A stretch of DNA of 64,000 nucleotides from Rhodococcus spelaei. Its GTDB lineage: Bacteria; Actinomycetota; Actinomycetes; Mycobacteriales; Mycobacteriaceae. This document shows, one piece after another, positions 38,033 through 49,000 of this stretch (positions are counted from its first letter, which is position 1; the number at the start of each line of letters is the position of its first letter). Below the pieces are notes generated by a model. The model did not search any database. It was not told where the DNA came from and was given only the letters and a program-made list of their open reading frames with translations. The position numbers were made by a program, and so were the translations under genes. The stretch spans positions 795,993 through 859,992 of the forward strand of contig NZ_VIGH01000001.1 of assembly GCF_006704125.1 (NCBI RefSeq). The letters are read 5' to 3'.

Positions 38033-38971
38033 TCAGGTGCCGAGGTAGCCGCCGCCGTGCGGGAAGAACTCCTTGCCGGTCATCTCCGTGCCGTCGTCGA
38101 GTCGGATCCGCTCGATGGAGAGGCCCCGGTTGCGACCGCTCCAGGCGTCGGGCCCCGCGACGATGACCATGCCGTCACCCTCGTGGATGAACACCCGGCC
38201 GGGGGTGCCGCCGTAGCAACCCTGCGACACCGACGACTCGAGGACGCGGAGGCGCTGCCCCTTGAAGGTGGTGAACGCGTTGGGGTACGGGTCGGACTGG
38301 GCACGCACCAGACGCTCGATGACCTCGGCCGGCCAGGTCCAGTCGATGCGGCTGTCCTCGGGGGCGCGCTTGTGGAAGAAGGTGGCCTGCGAGCGGTCCT
38401 GTGGGGTCCAGTCGGTGCGCCCGGACTCGATGAGGTCGAGGGCGTCGACGGCGATCGGGCCGATCATGTCGACGGTGCGGTGGAACAGGTCGGTGACGGT
38501 GTCCTTCGGGCCCACCGGCGTCGACCGCTGCAGCACGATCGCGCCCGCGTCGAGCTCTTCGTCCATCAGGTGCGCGGTGAGGCCGACTTCGGTCTCGCCG
38601 TTGATCAGCGCCCAGATCAGCGGCGAGAAGCCGGTGTACTTCGGCAGCAGCGAGTCGTGGATGTTGAGGGTGCCGTAGCGCGGACGGTCGAAGACGTCCT
38701 TGGGCAGCCAGGTCCGCCAGTTGTTGGCCACGATGATGTCCGGATCGGCCTCGGCGAGCGCGGCTTTGAACGCCTCGTCGGGCTTGTTCGCGATGTGCAC
38801 GGGGACGGCGTGTTCGGCGGCGAGATCGGCAACCGAGTCGGCCCACATCCGCTCGTAGGCGTGGTCGCTCTTGGGATGCGTCACGGCGAGCACCACCTCG
38901 TGCTTGGAGCCGAGAAGGGACTGCAGGGTACGGTGACCCCAGGTCTGGTATCCGAGCGTGGCGACTCTCAA
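38033..38971 (-). CDS. N5-hydroxyornithine formyltransferase of siderophore pathway
   Basis: This 312-residue protein has the formyl-transferase fold of methionyl-tRNA formyltransferases. The catalytic triad is visible as Asn103 and His105 in TLNIHDSLLPKY and Asp141 in DEELDAG. It has the C-terminal OB-like domain (about 205-312). It resembles CchA-type enzymes that transfer a formyl group from N10-formyl-tetrahydrofolate to N5-hydroxyornithine. Context supports this: an iron box in its promoter, an ornithine N5-monooxygenase nearby, and an NRPS whose first adenylation code is the one known for N5-formyl-N5-hydroxyornithine. It is transcribed divergently from the hydrolase gene across a 122-base region. 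Confidence 0.9.
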   Translation of the reverse strand: MRVATLGYQTWGHRTLQSLLGSKHEVVLAVTHPKSDHAYERMWADSVADLAAEHAVPVHIANKPDEAFKAALAEADPDIIVANNWRTWLPKDVFDRPRYGTLNIHDSLLPKYTGFSPLIWALINGETEVGLTAHLMDEELDAGAIVLQRSTPVGPKDTVTDLFHRTVDMIGPIAVDALDLIESGRTDWTPQDRSQATFFHKRAPEDSRIDWTWPAEVIERLVRAQSDPYPNAFTTFKGQRLRVLESSVSQGCYGGTPGRVFIHEGDGMVIVAGPDAWSGRNRGLSIERIRLDDGTEMTGKEFFPHGGGYLGT

Positions 38972-39025
38972 GGGTTTCCTCCTGGGACGAGCGCGTCTGT
39001 GTGCCGTCGATGGGATCGACGCGGG

Positions 39026-39044
39026 CTAGCTTAGGCTAACCATA
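39026..39044. promoter_or_regulatory. IdeR/DtxR iron box between formyltransferase and hydrolase genes
   Basis: CTAGCTTAGGCTAACCATA matches 15 of 19 positions of TTAGGTTAGGCTAACCTAA, including the full core TTAGGCTAACC. It sits between two divergent siderophore genes and could repress both when iron is sufficient. Confidence 0.8.
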
Positions 39045-39093
39045 TCTTTCGGGTAGTGGGCCGTACCCGGTTCCTCGCCAGAAAGGTTCGTCG

Positions 39094-39900
39094 ATGCCGC
39101 TCGCCACGATCAATGGGATTCAGCTGAATTACCAGGTCAAGGGCTCAGGTGACCTGGTTGTGCTGATCATGGGGACGGGTAGCCCCGGGCGGGTCTGGGA
39201 CCTGCACCAGGTGCCCGCACTGCTCGACGCCGGCTACCGGGTCTGCACCTTCGACAATCGCGGCATCGCCCCCACCGACGAGTGCGCGGGCGGCATCGTG
39301 ATCGAAGACATGGTCGCAGACACCGCGGCGCTCATCGAGCACCTCGGCGGCGGTCCGGCCTACGTGGTCGGCACCTCGCTCGGTGCCCGGATCGCGCAGG
39401 AATTGGCACTGACCCGACCGGAACTCGTCCGCAAGGCGGTATTCCTCGCGGCGCACGGCAGGCGTGACGCATTGCAGAAGGCGCTCTCGGAGGGCGAGCG
39501 TGAACTCGACCGCAAGGGCATCACGTTGCCGAGCAGCTACCGCGCGGCGATCACGGCGGTGCTGAACCTGTCGCCCACCTCGATGGTCGACCAGATGGCC
39601 GCGCAGGACTGGCTCGACATCTTCGCGTTCTCGAAGTCCGAGACCTCGCCCGGTATCCGGGCGCAGCAGAACCTGGACGACTTCGGGGACCGGCTCTCGG
39701 CGTACGGCAGGATCACCGTGCCGTGTCTGGCGGTCGGCTTCGCCGACGACCGGCTGGTGCCCGCGCATCTCGCGGCCGAGGTGGCCAAGGCGATTCCGGG
39801 TGCCCAGTACGTCGAGTTGCCCGACTGCGGTCACTACGGGTACCTCGAGCGCCCGGATGCGGTGAACTCGGCGGTGCTGGCGTTCCTCAAGGGGGAGTGA
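39094..39900 (+). CDS. Alpha/beta hydrolase of siderophore locus
   Basis: A 268-residue alpha/beta hydrolase. The nucleophile is Ser95 in GTSLGA, the acid is Asp218 or Asp219 in GFADDRLVP, and His247 is in DCGHYG; the oxyanion region is MGTGSPG. It is unfused and lacks a signal peptide. It is transcribed with the NRPS, about 100 bases ahead of it, behind iron boxes. Since the NRPS has no thioesterase, this protein may help release or proofread the peptide, or hydrolyse the iron-loaded siderophore. The sequence does not decide between these. Confidence 0.8.
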   Translation: MPLATINGIQLNYQVKGSGDLVVLIMGTGSPGRVWDLHQVPALLDAGYRVCTFDNRGIAPTDECAGGIVIEDMVADTAALIEHLGGGPAYVVGTSLGARIAQELALTRPELVRKAVFLAAHGRRDALQKALSEGERELDRKGITLPSSYRAAITAVLNLSPTSMVDQMAAQDWLDIFAFSKSETSPGIRAQQNLDDFGDRLSAYGRITVPCLAVGFADDRLVPAHLAAEVAKAIPGAQYVELPDCGHYGYLERPDAVNSAVLAFLKGE

Positions 39901-39908
39901 ACCAGCGG

Positions 39909-39927
39909 GCTAGTTTGCCTACCCTAA
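39909..39927. promoter_or_regulatory. Weak IdeR box, upstream member of a pair
   Basis: Read on the minus strand it begins TTAGGGTAGGCAAAC, which keeps the TTAGG and TAGGC halves of the iron box but diverges at the other end. It is 20 bases from the next box, about two helical turns, as expected for cooperative binding. Confidence 0.5.
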
Positions 39928-39928
39928 C

Positions 39929-39947
39929 GGGGGATAGCCTATCCTAA
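39929..39947. promoter_or_regulatory. IdeR box before the NRPS gene
   Basis: On the minus strand it reads TTAGGATAGGCTATCCCCC, 14 of 19 matches to the iron-box consensus. It lies 54 bases before the NRPS start. Confidence 0.7.
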
Positions 39948-40000
39948 GGTCCGAAATCTGACGGCGCGCGGCTCACCCCGCGCACGATGATCGGACGTGC

Positions 40001-43000
40001 ATGGCATCCCTCCACGACTCGACCGCACCCTCGCGCGACCTCGCCGGCTGGCTGCCCGTCACGGCCGCGCAGTCCGAGGTGTGGGTCGGCCAGCAGTTGG
40101 CGCCGCACAGTCCCGCGTACAACATCGCGCTGACCGTCGAGGTGAACGGCCCGCTCGACATCGCCCGGTCTGTCGAGTCCGTCTACTTGACCATCCGCCG
40201 CGCCGAGGCGTTGCACGTGCGGTTCGCGGTCGGGCCCGACGAGGTGCTCCGGCAGCAACGGCTCGATCCCGAGGCATGGACGCTGCACGTCCTCGACCTG
40301 CGGGACCGGCCCGATCCCGCGGCCGAGGCCCGGGCCTGGATCGAGCGGGACATGCAGACCGTCGCCGAGCTCGACAGCGACGAGCCGCTGTTCACGCAGG
40401 CAATCCTGCGGATCGACGACGAACTGACCTGGTGGCACCAGCGATACCACCACAGCGTCATCGACGGGTACGGGATCGTGCTGCTGGTCGAGGAGGTCGT
40501 CGGCAGGCAGGAACATCCGGACCTGCTGTTCGACGAGCGGGACTGGTCGCTGCAGACCGCCATCGACGCGGACGTCGCGTACCGCTCCTCGAGCCGTTAC
40601 GAGGCCGATCGCGCCCACTGGTTGGAATGGCTGGCCGACGCCCCCGAACCTCCGGTGCTGGTGTCGCCGTCCCCGGATCCGGTCGCGCCGCCGATCAAGG
40701 CGAGCGTCGAACTCGACGCCGAGACCGTCGCCGGGCTGTACCGGTTCGCCGACGCCGTGGGCATCCGGCGCACCCGCATCCCGTTCGCGATGATCGCCGG
40801 CTACCTGCACCGAGTCAGTGGTCAGTCCGACCTCATGCTGTCGGTTCCGCTGACCGGCCGCACCGGCAGGGCGCTGCGGCACCTGCCGTCGATGGCCTCG
40901 ACGATCCTGCCGATGCGGCTGCAGGTCGACGGCGACAGCACGCTGGCCGCGCTGACGGCGGACATCGACCGCGGACTGATCGGCCTGCTCCGCCGCGGCC
41001 GCTACCGGGGCGAGGATCTCGCCAGGGAGATGCGCGCGTTGGACCCGACCAGGCGGGTGTTCGGCCCGGGCGTCAACATCGTGCTGTTCGACCACTCGAT
41101 GACCTTCGGTGGCAGCCCTGCGTTCGCTCGCGACATGGTCACCGGCGCGATCGGCGAGCTCGACTTCACCGTCCAGCGCGGTCAGGAGGGCGAGTCGATC
41201 CGGATCGACCTGCGGGTGGGTGCGGGGCTCGAGGACGACCTCGAACGGCACCGAGTGCAGCTCACCGAGTTCCTCGGACAGCTCGCCGCCGAGCCGGACG
41301 CGCCGTTCTCGCGTTTCGACGTGATGTCCACCGAGCAGCGTCGTCGGGTGCTGGTGGACTGGAACGACACCGCAGGCCCGCAGCCCTCACGGACCGTGCC
41401 GGAACTGTTCGCCGCCCAGGTCGCCGCCACCCCGGACGCGGAGGCGCTGGTCGCCGGCGACACGCGGCTGACGTACCGGGAACTGGGCCTGCGGGTCAAC
41501 CAGCTCGCCCGGCACCTGTCGGCATGCGGGCTGCAGCCGGAAGAGGTTGTCGCGGTGGGGTTGCCGCGCTCGGCGGAGATGGTCGTCGGTCTGTTGGCGA
41601 TCATGTCCGCGGGCGGGGCCTTCGTGCCGCTGGACCCGGCCTGGCCGACCGACCGCCGCGAGCAGGTGCTCGCCGACGCCGGTGCCCGGCTGGTGCTCAC
41701 CGGCCCGGGCGGTGTCCCGGTCGGGCCGGAGTCGGCGGTGTCCGTCGACCTCCGCGACTGGGCGCACGGCGCACTGTCCGGCGACCCGGTCGACCCGCGG
41801 CTGGACGGGAGGTCACTCGCCTACGTCATCTTCACCTCCGGTTCGACCGGCAGGCCCAAGGGCGCGATGATCCGGCACGAGGCGATCTGCGCGCGACTGC
41901 TCTGGCAGGTGGAGGAGGTCCTGCGCTTCGGGGCGGACGACGCGTCGCTGTTCAAGGCGCCGCTGTCGTTCGACATCTCCGTGAACGAGATTCTGCTGCC
42001 ACTGGTTTCGGGCGGACGACTGGTGGTCGCGGACGCCGGTGGTGAACGCGACCCGCACTACCTGCTCGAGCTGATCGAACGCGAGCGTGTCACCTTCGTG
42101 TACCTGGTCTCGTCGATGCTCGCGGTCCTGCTCGACCTGGCCGAGGACACCGCCGCGCTGGCCGGGCTGCGGCACGTCTGGTGCGGCGGCGAGGTGCTCA
42201 CCCCGGAACTGTTCGACAGGTTCCGGAGCCGGCTCGGCACCACGCTCTACCACGGCTACGGGCCCGCCGAGGCGACCATCGGTGTCTCCCATGTCATCTA
42301 CCGCGAGCACGCGGAGCGGATCGCCACCTCCATCGGCCGGCCGAACCCGAACACCCAGCTGTACGTACTCGATTCGCTGCTGCGGCCGGTGCCGCCCGGG
42401 ATCGCCGGGGAACTGTACGCCGGCGGCTACCTGCTCGGCCGCGGCTACGTGGGCGCGTCGGCGCTGACCGCCTCCCGCTTCGTTGCGAATCCGTTCTGCA
42501 GCAATGGTTCCCGCCTCTACCGCACCGGGGACCTGGCACGCTGGTCGGAGGACGGCACCCTCGACTTCGTCGGCCGTGCCGACAACCAGGTGAAAATTCG
42601 GGGCATGCGGCTCGAGCTCGAGGACGTCGAGGCCGCGGTCTCCACGCATCCCGGTGTCCGGCAGTGCGCGGTGCTGGTGCGTGAGAACGGTGCCGCCAAG
42701 TACCTCGCCGCGTACGTGCGGTCCGACGGCGAGGAACTGGACGGGGGAGCGGTCCGCGACTGGGTCGCGACCAAGCTGCCCGACTACATGGTGCCGACCG
42801 CGGTGGTGGTTCTCGACGAGTTCCCACTCACCGCGAACGGCAAGCTGGACCGGCGCGCGCTGCCGGAACCCGATCTGCGCGCCGGGCTCACGGGGCTGGC
42901 GCCGCGTACCGAACTGGAGCGCACGCTGGCGACCGTCGTGGCGGGTGTGCTCGGCTGCGGCGAGGTCGGCGTCACCGACGACTTCTTCGCCCTCGGCGGC

Positions 43001-46000
43001 GACAGCATCGTGGCCATCCAGGTGGTCAACCACGCGCGGGCCGCCGGCCTGCGCCTCAGTGCCCGTGACATGTTCACGTTGCGCACGGTGGCCGCACTCG
43101 CCCGCGAGCTGGAGAGCCGGGGCTCTGACGAACTGGCGGCCCTGCCGGACGCCGCGGACGAGCCGCTCGGTGAGATCCCGGCGACGCCGATCGTCGCGCG
43201 TGCCGAGGAGACCGGCGAGGCGGTCGCCCGGTTCCACCAGTCGGTGCTGGTGCGCACCCCGGCAGGGCTCACCGAGTCGGCGGTCCGGGATGCGTTGGCG
43301 GCCCTGCTCGATCGGCACCCGGCGCTGCGCGCCCGGTTGGACCGACGTGAGCGCTGGTTGCTCGAGGTGACCGAGTCCGGCGTGCCCGACGCCGGGGAAC
43401 TGTTGCGTACCACCGCGCTTCCGGGTGCCGGCGAGATCGACGAGGTGGTTTCACGCGAAACATCGTCCGCCGCAGCGCGGCTCGATCCGGACGCCGGTGT
43501 GATGCTCCAGGCGGTCTGGTTCGACGGCGGTGACCGCGGGTCCGGTCGGCTGCTGCTGGTGGTCAACCACCTCGTCGTCGACGGGGTGTCCTGGCGGGTC
43601 CTGCTCGAGGACCTGGCGCGGGCGGGATCGGCCGCGATGGCAGGGACTCCTGTCGACCTGGCACCCACGGGCACCTCGCTGCGACGGTGGTCGCAGCTGC
43701 TCGTCGAGCGCGCCCGGGCGGGCGCCTTCGACCACGAGCTCGACCACTGGAGGTCGGTCGCGCTTCCAGACGTCGCGCAGTTGGGCACGCGCGCACTCGA
43801 TCCCGCGCTCGACGTGTGCGGCGCGGCGGAGTCGATGACAGTAGATCTCCCGCCGAAGCTGACCGGGCCACTGCTGTCGTCGGTGCCCGCCGCCTTCGGT
43901 GGCCACGTCAACGACGTACTGCTGACCGCGCTCGCAGCCGCACTGGCGGCGTGGGACGGCCTCGATGCGGTGGTCGTCGATCTCGAGGGGCACGGCCGCG
44001 AGGAAGACTCGGCCGGACGGCCGGTGGACCTCGGTCGGACCGTCGGCTGGTTCACCAGCCTCTACCCCGTCCGTCTCGAGGCCGGGCGCCCCGACCACCG
44101 GGATCCCGCAGCCCTCGCGGCCGCGCTCAAGGCCGTCAAGGAACAGCTGCGCGGCGTGCCGGGCAACGGGATCGGCTACGGCGCCCTGCGATACCTCACC
44201 GACTCCGGGGCAGACCTGACCCTGGCTGCCGATCCGCAGGTCCTGTTCAACTACCTGGGCCGCGTCACGGCGGGCGGCGCCGACTGGCTGCCCGAGGCGA
44301 TGGCCGGTGCCGCGGACCCCGACGCCCCGATGCGGCATGCGATCGAGATCGACGCCGTCGCCGAGGAGGGTCCGGACGGACCGACACTGCGCACCACCAT
44401 CAGCTGGGCGCCCGGGGTCCTGCACCTCGACCGCGTCGAGGCGCTCTCGCGGGAGTGGACGGCGGCGCTGACCGCACTCGCCGCCACCGCCCACCTCGGC
44501 GGGGCCACCCCGTCCGACTTCCCGTCCGCGCGACTGTCACAGGCCGACGTGGACCAACTCGAGGTCGCGGTGCCGGGCCTCGAGGACGTGCTCGCGATGA
44601 CGCCGCTGCAGGAGGGCATCTACTTCCACAGCGCGTTCGAGGACCAGCGGCCCGATCCGTATGTGGTGCAGCAGATCATCGAGCTGACCGGGCCGGTCGA
44701 GCCGGCCGCGCTGGCGAGCGCGCTGCAGACGCTGGTCGATCGACACGCGGCGCTGCGCACCGGACTGCACGCGCTCTCCGACGGTCGGGTGGTGCAGGCC
44801 GTCGCCCACTCGGTGCCCGTGCCGATGGGGCACGTCGACCTGAGCGGACTCGACCCGGACGAGGCTCAGGGCCGTATCCGACGAATCCTCGACGAGGAGC
44901 GAGCCCGCGGATTCGACCTGGAGCGTGCGCCACTGGTGCGGTACGTCCTGGTCACGCTGAGCGGAGCGACGGGGGATGTGCCTCCTGAGCACCGGCTGCT
45001 CCAGTCGATCCACCACATCGTCGCCGACGGATGGTCGGTGCCGGTGATGCTGCGCGAGCTGATGGCGTTGTACGCCCCCGCCGCGGTCGCGCCCGTGCTG
45101 CCGGCGCCGGAGCCGTACCGGAACTACCTGGGCTGGTTGGGTTCCCGCGACCGCGAGGCCTCGCTCGAGGTGTGGCGGGCGGCACTCGCCGACGTTGCCG
45201 AGCCGACCGGGGTGAGCAGCGGCGAGCCCGTCGGCCCCGCCGCCGTCGCCGACGTGACCGTCACACTCTCTGCCGACCGGACCGCGGCCCTGGCCGCGTT
45301 CGGCCGATCGCACGGCCTGACTCTGAGCACGATCGTGCACGGCACCTGGGGTCTGCTGCTGGGGCGCCTCACCCGCCGCAGCGACGTGCTCTTCGGTTCG
45401 ACCGTGTCCGGTCGCGGCGGCGACCTGCGGGGCATCGAGTCGATGGTCGGGCTGTTCATCAACACGGTCCCGGCGCGGCTGCGGTTCCGGCCGGAGGAGT
45501 CGGCGGTCTCCGCGCTGGCGCGCTGGCAGGACGAGCAGTCGATGCTGCTGGACCACCAGTACCTCGGGCTGAGCGAGTTGCGCCGCCTGACCGGGCTGCA
45601 GGAACTGTTCGACACCCTCGTCGTGTTCGAGAACTATCCGATCGGTGAGGGTGCGGTCGCGGATCCCAGCGGCCGGCTCGAGATCACCGGAATCACCTTC
45701 GAGGAGAACCCCCCGTACCCCGTCACGCTGATCGTCGCGCCGGGCGACGAGCTGCGCCTCGAGGTGAAGTGCCAGACGTCCGTGGTCGATTCGGCGACCG
45801 CGACCTCCCTCGCGACCGGCATGGCCGCCTTCCTCGGCGAGCTGTTGGCGGGCGGCGACAAGCCGATCTCCGGCCTGGCACTGGTCTCCGACCTGGAGCG
45901 CGAGCAGTTGGAGGCCGGCTGGGCGGCGTCCGCGGGTCCGGTCGAATCGCGCACGCTCACCGACCTGCTCGACGAGCAGGCGGTCCGTACGCCGGACGCC

Positions 46001-49000
46001 GTCGCGGTGGAATTCGGTGACCGGTCGCTGACCTATCGGCAGATGCACGCGCGGGCGAACCGGTTGGCGCGCAGCCTCGTCGAGCGGGGCGTCGGACCCG
46101 AGTCGGTGGTCGCCATCGCGCTCGGGCGGTCGCTCGAGCTGATGGTCGCGCTGCTGGCGGTCGGCAAGGCGGGCGGGGCCTACCTGCCGCTGGACCTGGA
46201 CTACCCGGCCGAGCGGTTGTCGTACATGCTCGCCGACGCCGCACCCGTGTGTGTGCTCACGGACGGGACGCTCATCGACACCGCCGTTCCGCAGTTGACG
46301 GTGGATCTGTCCGAGCCGCAGGCTGATTCGGGGTCACAGTCGGCGTGCGTCGCCGCGGTGGCGGCCAACTCCGTGTATCTCATCTACACCTCCGGCTCCA
46401 CCGGCAGGCCGAAGGGCGTGCTGGTACCGCACCGCGGCGTGGTCAACCGGCTGCTGTGGATGCAGTCGGAGAACCCGCTCGTGGAGGGCGACCGGGTGCT
46501 GCAGAAGACGCCGTCGAGCTTCGACGTCTCGGTTCCGGAGTTCTTCGGTCCGCTGATCGCGGGCGCCACGGTGGTGCTGGCCGAGCCGGGTGGGCATCGC
46601 GATCCGGCCTACCTCGCGCGGTTGATCGCCGATCGCGGCATCAGCCGGGCGCACTTCGTGCCGTCGATGCTCGAACTGTTCCTCGCCGAACCTGCGGCCG
46701 CGCAGTGCGGTTCGCTCGAACTGGTCGCCTGCTCGGGTGAGGCGCTTCCGGTGACCTCCGCCCGCCGGTTCGCCGAGGTGCTCCCCGGGGTGCGGCTGGA
46801 CAACCTGTACGGGCCGACCGAGGCCGCAGTCGAGGTCAGCTACTTCTTCGGTGCCCAGGCGTTGCTGCCGGAGGCGACGACCGTGCCGATCGGGTCGCCG
46901 GTCGCGGCCACCCGGCTCTACGTGCTCGACCAGTACCTGAACCTGGTGCCGCCGGGGTCGGAGGGCGAGCTGTACCTGTCGGGGCCGCAGTTGGCCCGCG
47001 GCTACCTCGGCCGCGCCGCGCTGACGGCGGACCGTTTCGTCGCCGACCCGTTCGTCGCGGGGGAACGGATGTACCGCACCGGCGACCTGGTCCGCTGCGT
47101 GGACAGCGAACTGGAGTACGTCGGCCGCGCCGACGACCAGGTGAAGCTGCACGGGTTCCGGATCGAGCTCGGGGAGGTCGAGACCGCGCTGCTCGCCGAC
47201 CCGACCGTCGCGCGCGCCGCCGTCGTGGTGCGTGAGGACCTCCCCGGCCGCCAGCAGCTCGTCGCCTACTTGGTGCCCTCCGGGCCTGTGAGTACTTCTG
47301 GGCCTCATGCGGACCAGAAGTACTCACAGGCACTGCGTGCCTCGCTGCCGGCGCACATGGTTCCGAGCGCGTTCGTCGAACTCGACGCCCTCCCGCTGAC
47401 CCCGAGCGGAAAGCTGGACCGCAAGGCACTGCCCGCACCCGACTTCGCGGCCGCGGTGTCGGACCGGGCGGCGGGCACGGGCGCCGAGGGTCGGCTGGCG
47501 ACGCAGTTCGCGGAGGTCCTCGGACTCGATCGGGTCGGCATCGACGACGACTTCTTCACCCTCGGTGGCGACAGCATCCTGGCGATCCGGCTGGTGAACC
47601 TGGCGCGCCGGGACGGCATCACGCTGACCCCGCGACAGATCTTCGAGCTGCGTACACCGGCGGCGATTGCTCGCCTCGTCGGTGAAACCGACTCGGACGG
47701 GGTCGAATCCGCGAATCACGCCGCACCCGTGGTCGACGGTGTCGGCGAGGTCGTGCCGCTGCCCGTGGTGCACCGTCTCTCCGAGTGGTCCGGCGGCACC
47801 GACAGGTTCAACCAGGCCATGCTGCTGCACACCCCGACCGGGGCCGACGTGGGTGCCGTGACGGCGGCGCTGCAGGCCGTGCTCGACCATCACGACGGCC
47901 TGCGGTCCCGACTGACCCGGCACGCACCGGGTGTGTGGACCACCGAGACCACGGCCGCCGGCACGGTTTCCGCGGACGCGGTGCTGACCGTCGTCACCGC
48001 CCCGGACCCGGAGGCGCTGCGGCGCATCGTCACCGAGCAGTCCGAGGCCGCGACCGCCCGACTTTCCCCCGCGGCGGGCGTGATGGTGCAGGCCGTGTGG
48101 TTCGACCTGGGACCCGACGCGGCGGGCCGGTTGCTGGTCGTCGCGCACCACCTCGTCGTCGACGGCGTGTCCTGGCGAATCCTGCTCGAGGACCTCGCGA
48201 TGGCCTACGTGGCGGTGTCCTCCGAACAGGTACCCGCACTCGACCCGGTGCAGACGTCGCTGCGCGGCTACTCGGCGATCGTCGCCGAGGACGCGGCGCG
48301 GCGGAGGCGGATCGCCGAGCTCGACCACTGGACGGAGACCACGCGGCCGGGCGCCGCACTGGTACCGGAGGCGACCGGCCCGGCGACCGTCGGAAGCGGG
48401 GCCCAGCACCGAGTCTCGCTGTCGGTCGACGACAGCCTCGCCGTCCTGACCACCGTGCCCGCGATGGCGCATGCCGACGTCACCGACGTGCTGCTCACCG
48501 CGCTGCGGATCGCCGTCACCCGCTGGCACCACGAGACCGGTCGCGCCGAGTCGGACCTGCTCGTCGACCTGGAACGGCACGGCCGCGAGGAGTTGACCCC
48601 GGGCGTCGACCTGTCCCGCACGGTCGGCTGGTTCACCAGCATCAGCCCGGTCCGGCTCCGTCCGGGGCAGGACCCGCTGTCTGAGCTCAAGGACGTCAAG
48701 GAGCGGCTGCGCGCCGCCCCGGACGGTGGGATCGGCTACGGGATGCTGCGCTACGCCAATGCGCGCACCGCCGGTCCGCTCGGTGTCCGCGAACAGTCGC
48801 AGATCCTGTTCAACTATCTCGGCAGGATGCCGTCGGCCGACCTCGGCGACGCGGCCGCGTGGACTCCGGCACCCGAGACCGACGCGTTGTCAACGGATCC
48901 CGACGCCGACATGGGTGGGCCCTATCGCCTGATCGTCAACGCGCTCTGCGAGGACACGTCCGACGGGCCCGTGTTGACCGCGGTGTTCGGCCGATCCGAC